A stretch of DNA of 26,512 bases from a virus: positions 1 to 26,512 of IMG/VR virus record IMGVR_UViG_3300044675_004589. The stretch is one strand, 5' to 3'. Numbering within the stretch: position 1 is the stretch's first letter; every line of letters begins with the position of its first letter. The notes beneath the pieces are model-generated. The model was given only the letters and a program-made list of their open reading frames with translations. It was not told where the DNA came from and did not search any database. The position numbers and the translations under genes were made by a program. Below are positions 20,423 to 26,364 of the stretch, piece after piece.

Positions 20423-20896
20423 ATGACACGAATTAAAAAGAAGCCAGATTTACATAGTATTGGAGAGAATCCGTTTAAGGAGGGGTTGTTGATAGATGCT
20501 AATAAACAGATGTATGATATTATTACTCGTTCAGGAGATAAGGAAAGGGTTAATTATTCATTAGAGAATATTCCATATACTAAGGTGTTTGAGGTTGCAG
20601 GGGCAAAGAAGAAAGTTATGGCATTGCCTGTACGTGCTAAAGAGATGTTGTTATACTTTATACACTCTATTGATAGTGGCATGGATGTGTTGTGGGTTGA
20701 TAGGGTTAGCTATATGAAGGCTTATGGGATAAAGTCTGTTAATACGTTTAAGGATGCTGTAAGGTCTTTGTCAGAAGAGTTGTTCATATACCCACATGCT
20801 TCCGTAAAAGATGTGTATTGGATTAACCCTCATTACTTTTTCAAAGGTAGCAGAATGATTAAATACCCCGATAAAGTAAAATTTAAAAACAAATAA
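20423..20896 (+). CDS. RepL-like winged-helix replication or regulatory protein
   Basis: The 157-residue product starts MTRIKKKPDLHSIGENPF. The frame is open up to an ATG at 20393, but that start lies upstream of the promoter box at 20407-20414, so it is probably wrong. The core resembles plasmid RepL/winged-helix proteins: MALPVRAKEMLLYFIHSIDS, a recognition-type segment YMKAYGIKSVNTFKDAVRSLSE, and the wing-like VYWINPHYFFKGSRMIKY. Similar proteins initiate replication or regulate phage early genes. Three palindromes just upstream would be natural binding sites. No catalytic motif is seen. Confidence 0.78.
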   Translation: MTRIKKKPDLHSIGENPFKEGLLIDANKQMYDIITRSGDKERVNYSLENIPYTKVFEVAGAKKKVMALPVRAKEMLLYFIHSIDSGMDVLWVDRVSYMKAYGIKSVNTFKDAVRSLSEELFIYPHASVKDVYWINPHYFFKGSRMIKYPDKVKFKNK

Positions 20897-20898
20897 AC

Positions 20899-21165
20899 AT
20901 GAAAACAGAAAACATGGGTTGGCAATGCCCTAATTGCTTAATAGTATATGCTCCAAGTGTAAAGAGATGTGAATGCTCTACTTCTACAACTGTTTCACTT
21001 AGTGGAGGATTTGTTGTTGGAACTGGTGGTGTTGGAACTATAACTGCAACTGATGATAAATGCAAAATATATTTATGTTCAGGATATATAAGTGAAAGTT
21101 CTAATGGAGTATGCTCTAAATGTGGTGAACCTCAATGGAAACATTATACCGTAAGCTCTACGTAA
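20899..21165 (+). CDS. Zinc-ribbon-like Cys-rich protein
   Basis: The 88-residue protein has WQCPNC (Cys9, Cys12) and CEC (Cys24, Cys26) at the N-terminus, and CKIYLC (Cys55, Cys60) and CSKCGEPQWKHY near the end. This suggests two small zinc-binding units separated by a Gly/Thr-rich beta segment (SLSGGFVVGTGGVGTIT). The partner is unknown. It is the second gene of the rightward unit and its stop overlaps the nuclease start. Confidence 0.7.
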   Translation: MKTENMGWQCPNCLIVYAPSVKRCECSTSTTVSLSGGFVVGTGGVGTITATDDKCKIYLCSGYISESSNGVCSKCGEPQWKHYTVSST

Positions 21166-21527
21166 TGGAATACAACTCAGACTTTAAATACGACCTTCTC
21201 ACAGGTATTCTTAATGGGGAATCGTGGGTGCATTCACTACTTGAAAACAAAAAGATAGAAGTTAAATACGATGGAGATATTTCCAATAGAACAGGTAATG
21301 TATATGTTGAATATGAATGTAGAGGTAAGAAGTCAGGCATAGCGACTACTGAAGCAGACTATTGGGTATTTAAGCTATCAGGTGAACGTGCCATTGTTAT
21401 TGGTACTAAACAGCTAAAGGGTAGACTTAGGGAGCTTGTGAGCAACGGCATGGCTAAATCAGGCGTTAAGGGCGGAGATAATAACTTATCTGTTGGAGTA
21501 TTAGTTAAAATAAAAGACTTAATATGA
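21165..21527 (+). CDS. PD-(D/E)XK-like nuclease candidate
   Basis: The ATG at 21165 overlaps the previous stop (TAATG), giving 120 residues; an upstream ATG at 21135 would run deep into the zinc-ribbon gene. KIEVKYDGD has the E-x-K pair on a strand after an SWVHSLLENK turn, followed by TGNVYVEYECRGKKSGIATTEADYWVFKL, a pattern seen in small phage restriction-endonuclease-fold proteins. It could act on branched or host DNA. The nuclease role is inferred from motif and fold pattern. Confidence 0.65.
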   Translation: MEYNSDFKYDLLTGILNGESWVHSLLENKKIEVKYDGDISNRTGNVYVEYECRGKKSGIATTEADYWVFKLSGERAIVIGTKQLKGRLRELVSNGMAKSGVKGGDNNLSVGVLVKIKDLI

Positions 21528-21721
21528 GCGATATTACAATGTGTTCAGGTGTAGGATGCGATATGAAACATGAGTGTTATAGACATACCGCTAAAATGTC
21601 AAATTGGCAATCTTGGTTTAGCGTTGTTCCTATTAAAGATGGTAAGTGCAATATGTTTTGGGATAACAAAGCAGAAGAGTCTTATGATGACTTGAAAGAT
21701 ATATTTAAAAGCAATGATTAA
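21524..21721 (+). CDS. Small Cys-rich protein (CSGVGCDMKHECYRH)
   Basis: The 65-residue protein has Cys7, Cys12 and Cys18 plus Cys42, with a YRHTAKMSNWQSWF helix, as in small metal-binding phage proteins of unknown role. It shares an ATGA overlap with the nuclease gene, so they are likely co-expressed. Confidence 0.68.
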   Translation: MSDITMCSGVGCDMKHECYRHTAKMSNWQSWFSVVPIKDGKCNMFWDNKAEESYDDLKDIFKSND

Positions 21722-21722
21722 T

Positions 21723-21908
21723 ATGAACGAAGAATACTACGTTGTTTCCCTAAATGGGGACATGGTTGCAATGGTTGAAATTAAGGAGGCTGAAAGCTTT
21801 GATTCCAAGAAGTTTATTAAAGACTTGGTTGAAGATGGCTATAAAGTCCAATGCGTAAGCAAGGAGCAGAAAGATATACTATTACCTAAAGACATATCAC
21901 TAAATTAA
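21723..21908 (+). CDS. Hypothetical acidic protein
   Basis: The 61-residue product begins MNEEYYVVSLNGDMVAMVEI, with two strands then a helix (DSKKFIKDLVEDGYKV). An in-frame ATG at 21714 is an equal option, overlapping the previous gene by 8 nt. Function unknown. Confidence 0.62.
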   Translation: MNEEYYVVSLNGDMVAMVEIKEAESFDSKKFIKDLVEDGYKVQCVSKEQKDILLPKDISLN

Positions 21909-21912
21909 GACT

Positions 21913-22317
21913 ATGAAGATACGCAGATTTCCGAGTGGCGCAATCCGTTCTGACGATACAGGCCGTATAAGACCCGATTACCTAAGTCCTTATGCCTTAA
22001 AGTATATTGCAGAGTGCTTCAGCAATAACTCTAATGACTTTGGAGCAACAAATTACTATAAAGGTATTAAGCCTGATGATATATTCCCTAGCCTATCACG
22101 ACACTATATAGACCTACATGAAGCCTTAATTGAAGGCAGAGATAGTGAGGTTAAGCGAGAGTTTGCAAGTATCGCACAGAACTGCATTATGGCTATCCAT
22201 CAGATTATAATGGAGGAGAAAGGTTTGTACAAGGAAGTGTACAAAAAAACCGAATTAGTGGATAAAGAAGTTGCCTTAAATGGAAACATTGATATTGTGT
22301 ATCATGTTGTAAAATAG
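21913..22317 (+). CDS. dATP/dGTP diphosphohydrolase-like protein (DUF5664 type)
   Basis: The 134-residue protein opens with FPSGAIRSDDTGRIRPDYLSP, then ALKYIAECFSNNSNDFGATNYYKG, FPSLSRHYIDLHEALIEGRD and a NCIMAIHQIIMEEKG helix. It matches the all-alpha family described as dATP/dGTP diphosphohydrolase N-terminal (formerly DUF5664), where Glu/Asp/His side chains hold metal. Members cleave purine dNTPs and shape the nucleotide pool during infection. Whether this one is active is not shown. Confidence 0.78.
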   Translation: MKIRRFPSGAIRSDDTGRIRPDYLSPYALKYIAECFSNNSNDFGATNYYKGIKPDDIFPSLSRHYIDLHEALIEGRDSEVKREFASIAQNCIMAIHQIIMEEKGLYKEVYKKTELVDKEVALNGNIDIVYHVVK

Positions 22318-22333
22318 TATTGTTTTTGTTAGG

Positions 22334-22341
22334 TACATTTG
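22334..22341 (+). promoter_or_regulatory. Putative promoter -7 box TACATTTG before the basic-protein cluster
   Basis: TACATTTG fits TAnnTTTG in the gap between 22317 and 22373. TTG at 22307-22309 could be the -33 part, but its 24-nt spacing is long. It would transcribe the basic proteins starting at 22373. Confidence 0.5.
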
Positions 22342-22372
22342 TTAAACTAATTAGCAATTAAAAAACAAAGTC

Positions 22373-22630
22373 ATGAAAAATGAAATGAAGTCAATGCCAA
22401 AAATGATGGTAAAGAAGACAGTAAAAGTCAACGTAGACCCTAAAATGGATGGTGTCAAGAGAAATGTCTTGAAAGCGGCCAAGCAAGGAGCAAAGTCAGC
22501 AGTAAAGTCAGCCTTTAAATTTAAAGTAGCAGACGCTAAGATGGCTAAACCTGCAAGAAGAGTGATTAGGGAGGCAAGAAAAGACATGAAAGTTGCTAAA
22601 AAAGAAATCAGAAAATATACTGACTACTAA
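22373..22630 (+). CDS. Very basic Lys/Ala-rich protein, histone H1-like candidate
   Basis: The 85-residue protein is dominated by Lys, Ala, Met and Val (KKTVKVNVDPKMDGVKRNVLK, AAKQGAKSAVKSAFKFKV, ARRVIREARKDMKVAKKEIRK) and should bind nucleic acid without strong sequence choice. Histone-like compaction or an ejected protein are possible roles; none is proven. The stop overlaps the next start. Confidence 0.68.
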   Translation: MKNEMKSMPKMMVKKTVKVNVDPKMDGVKRNVLKAAKQGAKSAVKSAFKFKVADAKMAKPARRVIREARKDMKVAKKEIRKYTDY

Positions 22631-22770
22631 TGGCTAAAGTTAATACATCGGTAGTTAAGAAAGCTGAAAGAAAAAAGGTATCAAGACCTAATGTACATTG
22701 TAAATGCAAGTCAAGTAAGCTCAAATCAAGTAAGAATTATTTAAAAAAATATAACGGACAAGGAAAATAA
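22630..22770 (+). CDS. 46-residue very basic protein
   Basis: MAKVNTSVVKKAERKKVSRP begins the product; an HCKCKSSK segment with two Cys follows. It overlaps the preceding stop by one base and ends 2 nt before the next ATG. Nucleic-acid binding is inferred from charge only. Confidence 0.58.
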   Translation: MAKVNTSVVKKAERKKVSRPNVHCKCKSSKLKSSKNYLKKYNGQGK

Positions 22771-22772
22771 TC

Positions 22773-22904
22773 ATGCCAGAAAAAAACTCACTTTGGAAAA
22801 ACATCAGGGAGAAAGCTCAGAAGAATAAAATGACTGGGGCTAAACCTAAAAAACCTACTGCGGCTATGTTGAAGCAGGAAGCTAAGATTAATGCTAAGAA
22901 ATAA
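22773..22904 (+). CDS. 43-residue basic protein
   Basis: MPEKNSLWKNIREKAQKNKM begins the product; a TGAKPKKPTAAMLKQEAKI stretch follows. Short proteins of this kind (N-S-L-W-K-N-I-R..., K-P-T-A-x-M-L-K-Q-E) occur beside the DUF6321-type gene in other Bacteroidota phages as far as I recall. The next gene starts immediately after its stop. Confidence 0.58.
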   Translation: MPEKNSLWKNIREKAQKNKMTGAKPKKPTAAMLKQEAKINAKK

Positions 22905-23126
22905 ATGATTTACGAGCCATCTAACAGGCTTGAAGTAAGTACTCCTAAAGGTGATGGTGTAGTTTGGCTCGTTATCGAGTTGGGTCACGAAACGGATACC
23001 ATCTACACCATCATCATTAATGAAACAGGAGAGATTTGGCAGTTTACCAATCGTGATATTATAGTAAAACCAAATATAACATTTAGAAGATATGGCAAAG
23101 AAAAATGTATCTCTAACAATAGGTAG
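22905..23126 (+). CDS. Conserved small beta protein (SH3-like)
   Basis: The 73-residue protein is beta-rich (NRLEVSTPKGDGVVWLVIEL, DTIYTIIINETGEIWQFTNRD). The pattern NR(L/V)EV-TPKG-G-VWL...TDTIYTVIIN.TGEIWQF-NRDI looks like a recurrent phage family of unknown role. It overlaps the next gene by 35 nt, longer than usual here. Confidence 0.72.
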   Translation: MIYEPSNRLEVSTPKGDGVVWLVIELGHETDTIYTIIINETGEIWQFTNRDIIVKPNITFRRYGKEKCISNNR

Positions 23127-23376
23127 AGGTGAGAAATCAAAAGCAGGTGGCCTTACTGCCAAAGGTGTAGCTAAATATAATAGAGCAACTGGTGGAAATT
23201 TAAAAACTGCTGTAACTACTCCTCCTTCTAAACTAAAGGCAGGTAGCAAACCTGCGAAGCGTAGAGCCAGTTTTTGCGCCCGGATGAAAGGAATGAAATC
23301 TAAATTAACATCAGACAAAACTGCAAATGACCCCAATTCAAGAATCAATAAAAGCTTACGTAATTGGAACTGTTAA
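23092..23376 (+). CDS. DUF6321-like basic protein
   Basis: The 94-residue, very basic protein has GGLTAKGVAKYNRATGGNLK followed by KRRASFCARMKGMKSKL and a Lys/Arg/Trp end (NKSLRNWNC). This is the GGL-AKG-YNRATG...SFCARM pattern of a family found in many phages of Bacteroidota and others (DUF6321). Function unknown; the family tends to sit near small basic proteins. The start lies within the previous gene in another frame. Confidence 0.78.
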   Translation: MAKKNVSLTIGRGEKSKAGGLTAKGVAKYNRATGGNLKTAVTTPPSKLKAGSKPAKRRASFCARMKGMKSKLTSDKTANDPNSRINKSLRNWNC

Positions 23377-23389
23377 CACACACTAATCA

Positions 23390-23857
23390 ATGCAAAAGAG
23401 AAACCTTGCAATCATCAATCTATCAGACCCCAATAGCCCTAAATTAGACTTCCTTTCAAAAAAATCTTTTACTGAAGACCTTAAAGACTTTAAAGATAAA
23501 GATAGAGTATGGATAGTTGTAGAAACTTACTATTCTAAGAGGAGCTTAAAGCAAAATAATCTCCTTCATCTGTATCTATCAGAGATAGCTAAAGAAACAG
23601 GCGCACAATTAGAGCAAATTAAAGACGCTCTAAAGAAGAAATTCCTTTCTGTGCCACTTACCACCAAAGATGGAGAGATAATGGCTGATAAGTCCTCTGG
23701 TGAAGTCTTAGAACGCGTAAGAGGAACATCAGAACTAACGGTAGTAGAGTTTATGGAGTTCACAGAGAATGTACGGTTGTGGGCAATGGAGTTTTTAGGA
23801 ATTTATTTAGCTTTGCCCGAAGAGCAGGTTGAATTAAGTTTTAAAAATCATAATTAA
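23390..23857 (+). CDS. ninB: NinB-like recombination protein
   Basis: The 155-residue protein has a beta start (KRNLAIINLSD), a KDRVWIVVETYYSKRSLKQNNLLHLYLSEIA stretch with the SxxQN-LxH element common to NinB/YP-type proteins, a basic KDALKKKFLS, and RGTSELTVVEFMEFTENVRLWAMEFLGIYLALPEE. NinB-type proteins bind single-stranded DNA and take part in phage recombination. The leader ACACACTAATCA before ATG resembles the leaders on the other strand. Confidence 0.75.
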   Translation: MQKRNLAIINLSDPNSPKLDFLSKKSFTEDLKDFKDKDRVWIVVETYYSKRSLKQNNLLHLYLSEIAKETGAQLEQIKDALKKKFLSVPLTTKDGEIMADKSSGEVLERVRGTSELTVVEFMEFTENVRLWAMEFLGIYLALPEEQVELSFKNHN

Positions 23858-23867
23858 TAATTATTTA

Positions 23868-23875
23868 TATATTTG
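23868..23875 (+). promoter_or_regulatory. Promoter -7 box TATATTTG before the putative small RNA
   Basis: TATATTTG is a full match to TAnnTTTG and lies 11 nt after the NinB-like stop. The -33 position is not a clear TTTG (TTTTAA is near). Transcription would begin close to 23881. Confidence 0.5.
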
Positions 23876-23880
23876 CATGT

Positions 23881-23988
23881 CTATTGAGGGTTCTCATTCC
23901 CTTGTTAGTGTGTTTTCATAGAGTAGCTTGGTAGTGCGAGCTTCTCAATTAACCCAGAGTTTTATCCAATTTCTCTGGGTTTTTTTTA
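23881..23988 (+). ncRNA. Putative small regulatory RNA with three hairpins
   Basis: No ORF fits this stretch, which is flanked by a promoter box and a terminator. Hairpin 1 is GAGGG (23886-23890) with CCCTT (23899-23903) and an 8-nt loop. Hairpin 2 is GAGTAGCT (23921-23928) with AGCTTCTC (23939-23946), one mismatch, 10-nt loop. Hairpin 3 is the terminator. The single-stranded linker 23904-23920 reads GTTAGTGTGTTTTCATA. CTTGTTAGTGTGTTT (23901-23915) is identical to plus-strand 15454-15468, i.e. complementary to the radC-like mRNA leader; shorter matches hit other leftward genes. Existence as a transcript is not shown. Confidence 0.5.
23951..23988 (+). terminator. Rho-independent terminator
   Basis: AACCCAGAG (23951-23959) pairs with CTCTGGGTT (23973-23981); the loop is 13 nt and eight T follow from 23980. 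It is a strong intrinsic terminator ending the upstream unit and the putative small RNA. Confidence 0.88.
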
Positions 23989-24024
23989 TTTTAAAATAAA
24001 TTTCATTATTTGTGAAATAGTATT

Positions 24025-24032
24025 TACCTTTG
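24025..24032 (+). promoter_or_regulatory. Promoter -7 box TACCTTTG
   Basis: TACCTTTG matches TAnnTTTG and ends 4 nt before the ATG at 24037, directly after the terminator. The TTTG upstream is only 12 nt away, so the -33 element is weak. Transcription would start at or near the ATG. Confidence 0.55.
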
Positions 24033-24036
24033 ATTT

Positions 24037-24216
24037 ATGGAAACAACAAAAGAAAAACAGCCACCTATTCAGAATCTTGTAACGATTGATGAATACGCAA
24101 TCCTTGTAGATAAAACAAAAAGGACAATTTACAACTGGATTAACGAAAAAAGATTAACTACTTACGAAAAGTTTGGAGTTACACTATTAAATAGATTTGA
24201 TAGGCCAAAGGATTGA
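24037..24216 (+). CDS. Small helix-turn-helix protein (MerR/excisionase-like)
   Basis: METTKEKQPPIQNLVTIDEY begins this 59-residue protein, and an HTH AILVDKTKRTIYNWINEKRLTTYEKFG follows, of the type seen in excisionases and MerR-like proteins. The short length suggests a DNA-binding regulator only. It is the first gene after the terminator, with its own promoter, so it may control the helicase unit that follows. Confidence 0.68.
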   Translation: METTKEKQPPIQNLVTIDEYAILVDKTKRTIYNWINEKRLTTYEKFGVTLLNRFDRPKD

Positions 24217-24276
24217 ATGATTTTTAGGCTCTATACAATTCATAAATTAAGAAAAAACAACTAAAAACAACTAAAA

Positions 24277-25059
24277 ATGGCAAGACCCGAAAGCAATACG
24301 GTTTCATATTTTCCTCATAAAATTGGCGATGGTAAAAAAATATTCTCTATTGAAACAAAATATGGTAACGATGGCTATGCTACTTGGTTTAAGATATTGG
24401 AAAAATTAGCTACTACTGAAAATCATTATTTAGACTTAAACGATGAAGTTGAAGTTATATACTTGTCGGCCAAATGCAAGGTTTCAGAACAAGTATTATT
24501 TTCTATAATTAATGACCTTACAAGGCTCGGTTGCTTTGATAAAATACTATGGGAAAAGAGGTATTTATGGAGTCAGGTTTTTATAGATAGCATACAAGAT
24601 GCGTATAGTAGGAGAAATAATAAATGTATGACTTATGAGGGTTTATGTAAACATTTATTAGGTTTATGTAGTACAAAAACCGAGTTAGTGTCTGAAATTC
24701 TTGACAGTAATACACAAAGTAAAGTAAAGAAAAGTAAAGTAAAGAAAAAGGTTAGTACCAATGTTGAAACATTGGATATTGATTTTGATAAATTTATTAA
24801 GAATTTTAATGGCTACACCGAAAGAAATTTTAAGGTTACTGAAAAAGTAAAATCCTCATTGATAGCAAGACTTAAAGATTACTCAAAGGAAGAAATAATA
24901 CAAGCAATAGATAATGCTCATAAAGACAGTTATCATTTAGAAACAAATTATAAATACCTAACACCTGAATTTATTTTGAGGCAAGATAAAATAGAAAAAT
25001 TCTTAAACGCTCCCAATCCTTTAAAAATTAAATCATACTCAATGGTAGCAGACAATTAA
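24277..25059 (+). CDS. DUF4373 (Lin1244/Lin1753-like) replication protein
   Basis: The 260-residue protein opens with ARPESNTVSYFPHKIGDGKKI and GYATWFKILEKLATTENHYLDL, the Lin1244/Lin1753-like N-terminal pattern found in phage replication proteins near helicases. Next come helical segments, a Lys-rich SKVKKSKVKKKV linker encoded by a tandem 15-bp repeat (24718-24747), and a C-terminal helical domain (FDKFIKNFNGYTERNFKVTE, ARLKDYSKEEIIQAIDNA) resembling DnaD-like loaders. It probably loads the helicase encoded next. Two ACAACTAAAA units make up its leader. Confidence 0.8.
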   Translation: MARPESNTVSYFPHKIGDGKKIFSIETKYGNDGYATWFKILEKLATTENHYLDLNDEVEVIYLSAKCKVSEQVLFSIINDLTRLGCFDKILWEKRYLWSQVFIDSIQDAYSRRNNKCMTYEGLCKHLLGLCSTKTELVSEILDSNTQSKVKKSKVKKKVSTNVETLDIDFDKFIKNFNGYTERNFKVTEKVKSSLIARLKDYSKEEIIQAIDNAHKDSYHLETNYKYLTPEFILRQDKIEKFLNAPNPLKIKSYSMVADN

Positions 25060-25060
25060 A

Positions 25061-26026
25061 ATGATAAAGAAATACACACACATAAAAAATAGCTTAGACG
25101 AGTTAAGAGAAATTGGTATTCCGAGAGGAGAAAATACAGGTTTTAAAAAATTGGATAGTCTTTACAGCTTAAAGCAAGGGTCATTCACATTTATCCTTGC
25201 TCCGCCACATCATGGGAAATCAGAGTTCTGTTTTGAACTTGTAATCAATCAAGCGATTAAATTTGGTAAGAAATCTTTAATCTATTCTCCCGAAACAGGA
25301 AGCGTAGAGGATATTTATTCAGAACTAATCCACAAGCTTACAGGAAAACCTTTCTACAAATCAATTAGCGACCACGTAGATGACAGGAAGTATTACGAGG
25401 CAATAAATTACATTGATGAATACTTTTCAATCGTTGATGGGGATGAAAGAGGTTATAGTTTTCAGGATTTAACGGATTTAGTAACAGATGAAAAAATAAT
25501 CATGTCTGACCCATACAATGAGTTAATCCACGATATGACAGAGTTTGGTACAAGGCAGGATTTGTACATCGAAAAACTTTGTAGTGATATTCGCAGGTAC
25601 TGCAAGAAAAACAAAAAGCATTGTTTGCAGACTTTGCATCCAGCACATCAGCAAATTGTAGTTGAAAAATCAGGATTTAGGTATTACCCGATGCCTATGG
25701 CAAGAGAAGCCGCAGGAGGTCAAGCGTTATTGAGAAAGGCAATGACTTGGATAAATATGTGGAGGCCACCATCAGGAATGAACGATGAACATGGTCAGCC
25801 ATATCGTGATAACGAGGTTTTAATTAACATTGAGAAGGCAAAACCTAAAGGTGTTTCTACACGAGGCACAATTAGTTTGTTTTTTGATTGGAAGAAGAAC
25901 AGATATTACGAAGAAGGTGATTTTAAAGACCTGTACGCATTTGAACACGAAAAGGTTGTTAAAACAAATGATTTTAGAGAGCCATTAGCAGAAAGAAAAA
26001 TTAAAGAAGAAGATAGCCCATTTTAA
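25061..26026 (+). CDS. DnaB/RecA-type replicative helicase-like ATPase
   Basis: The 321-residue protein is a single RecA-like core. Walker A is APPHHGKSE (residues 47-55, Ala in place of the first Gly), the strand IYSPETG follows, and Walker B is IIMSDP (Asp150). CLQTLHPAHQ is a probable motif 3/H4-like strand, and REAAGGQALLRKAMTWINMWR a DnaB-like segment. It lacks the DnaB N-terminal domain, as many phage SF4 helicases do. It starts 1 nt after the DUF4373 stop. The end EEDSPF resembles an SSB-type acidic tip. It likely unwinds the phage replication fork. Confidence 0.83.
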   Translation: MIKKYTHIKNSLDELREIGIPRGENTGFKKLDSLYSLKQGSFTFILAPPHHGKSEFCFELVINQAIKFGKKSLIYSPETGSVEDIYSELIHKLTGKPFYKSISDHVDDRKYYEAINYIDEYFSIVDGDERGYSFQDLTDLVTDEKIIMSDPYNELIHDMTEFGTRQDLYIEKLCSDIRRYCKKNKKHCLQTLHPAHQQIVVEKSGFRYYPMPMAREAAGGQALLRKAMTWINMWRPPSGMNDEHGQPYRDNEVLINIEKAKPKGVSTRGTISLFFDWKKNRYYEEGDFKDLYAFEHEKVVKTNDFREPLAERKIKEEDSPF

Positions 26027-26028
26027 TT

Positions 26029-26364
26029 ATGAATAATCAATATTACAAAGATTTAGCAGAGATGTACGCTTACAACAAAGAAGCTGAATTAAAGCCACAC
26101 AATCAATTATTATTAGCCAAAGGTGTCTTGTATAAGATGGAGGATGAAATGCTGGCATATCGATTAAAAAGTGGCAACAGCGACAAGATTAAGGATGCTC
26201 AAGATAGGTTAAATATTTTATTTGAGTTTGTTGATACTATTTCATCCATTTTATCCGAAAATACACAACTTAGAATCTTACTGAAGAATGGAATGCTGGA
26301 AAGGTCAAAATTAGAGGATATGGCATTGGATTTACAAAAACAAATAAAATTTTCTGAACAATGA
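26029..26364 (+). CDS. Hypothetical helical protein
   Basis: The 111-residue, probably all-helical protein (QYYKDLAEMYAYNKEAELK, DRLNILFEFVDTISSILSE, MLERSKLEDMALDLQKQI) begins 2 nt after the helicase stop and overlaps the next gene by 4 nt (ATGA). It may be a coiled-coil replication accessory protein, but the function is not recognised. Confidence 0.68.
   Translation: MNNQYYKDLAEMYAYNKEAELKPHNQLLLAKGVLYKMEDEMLAYRLKSGNSDKIKDAQDRLNILFEFVDTISSILSENTQLRILLKNGMLERSKLEDMALDLQKQIKFSEQ

Noticed and set aside
23881-23950. tRNA gene or tRNA fragment (GGGTTCTCATTCCC and AGCTTGGTAGTGC look like T- and D-arm pieces)
   Set aside because: The order is reversed (T-arm-like before D-arm-like), no acceptor stem or anticodon arm can be drawn, and the D-arm-like part folds better as a simple hairpin. 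No permuted tRNA structure could be closed.
24718-24747. Programmed frameshift site at the tandem AGTAAAGTAAAGAAA repeat
   Set aside because: The repeat keeps the frame and encodes a Lys-rich linker common in this protein family. No alternative-frame product is evident.
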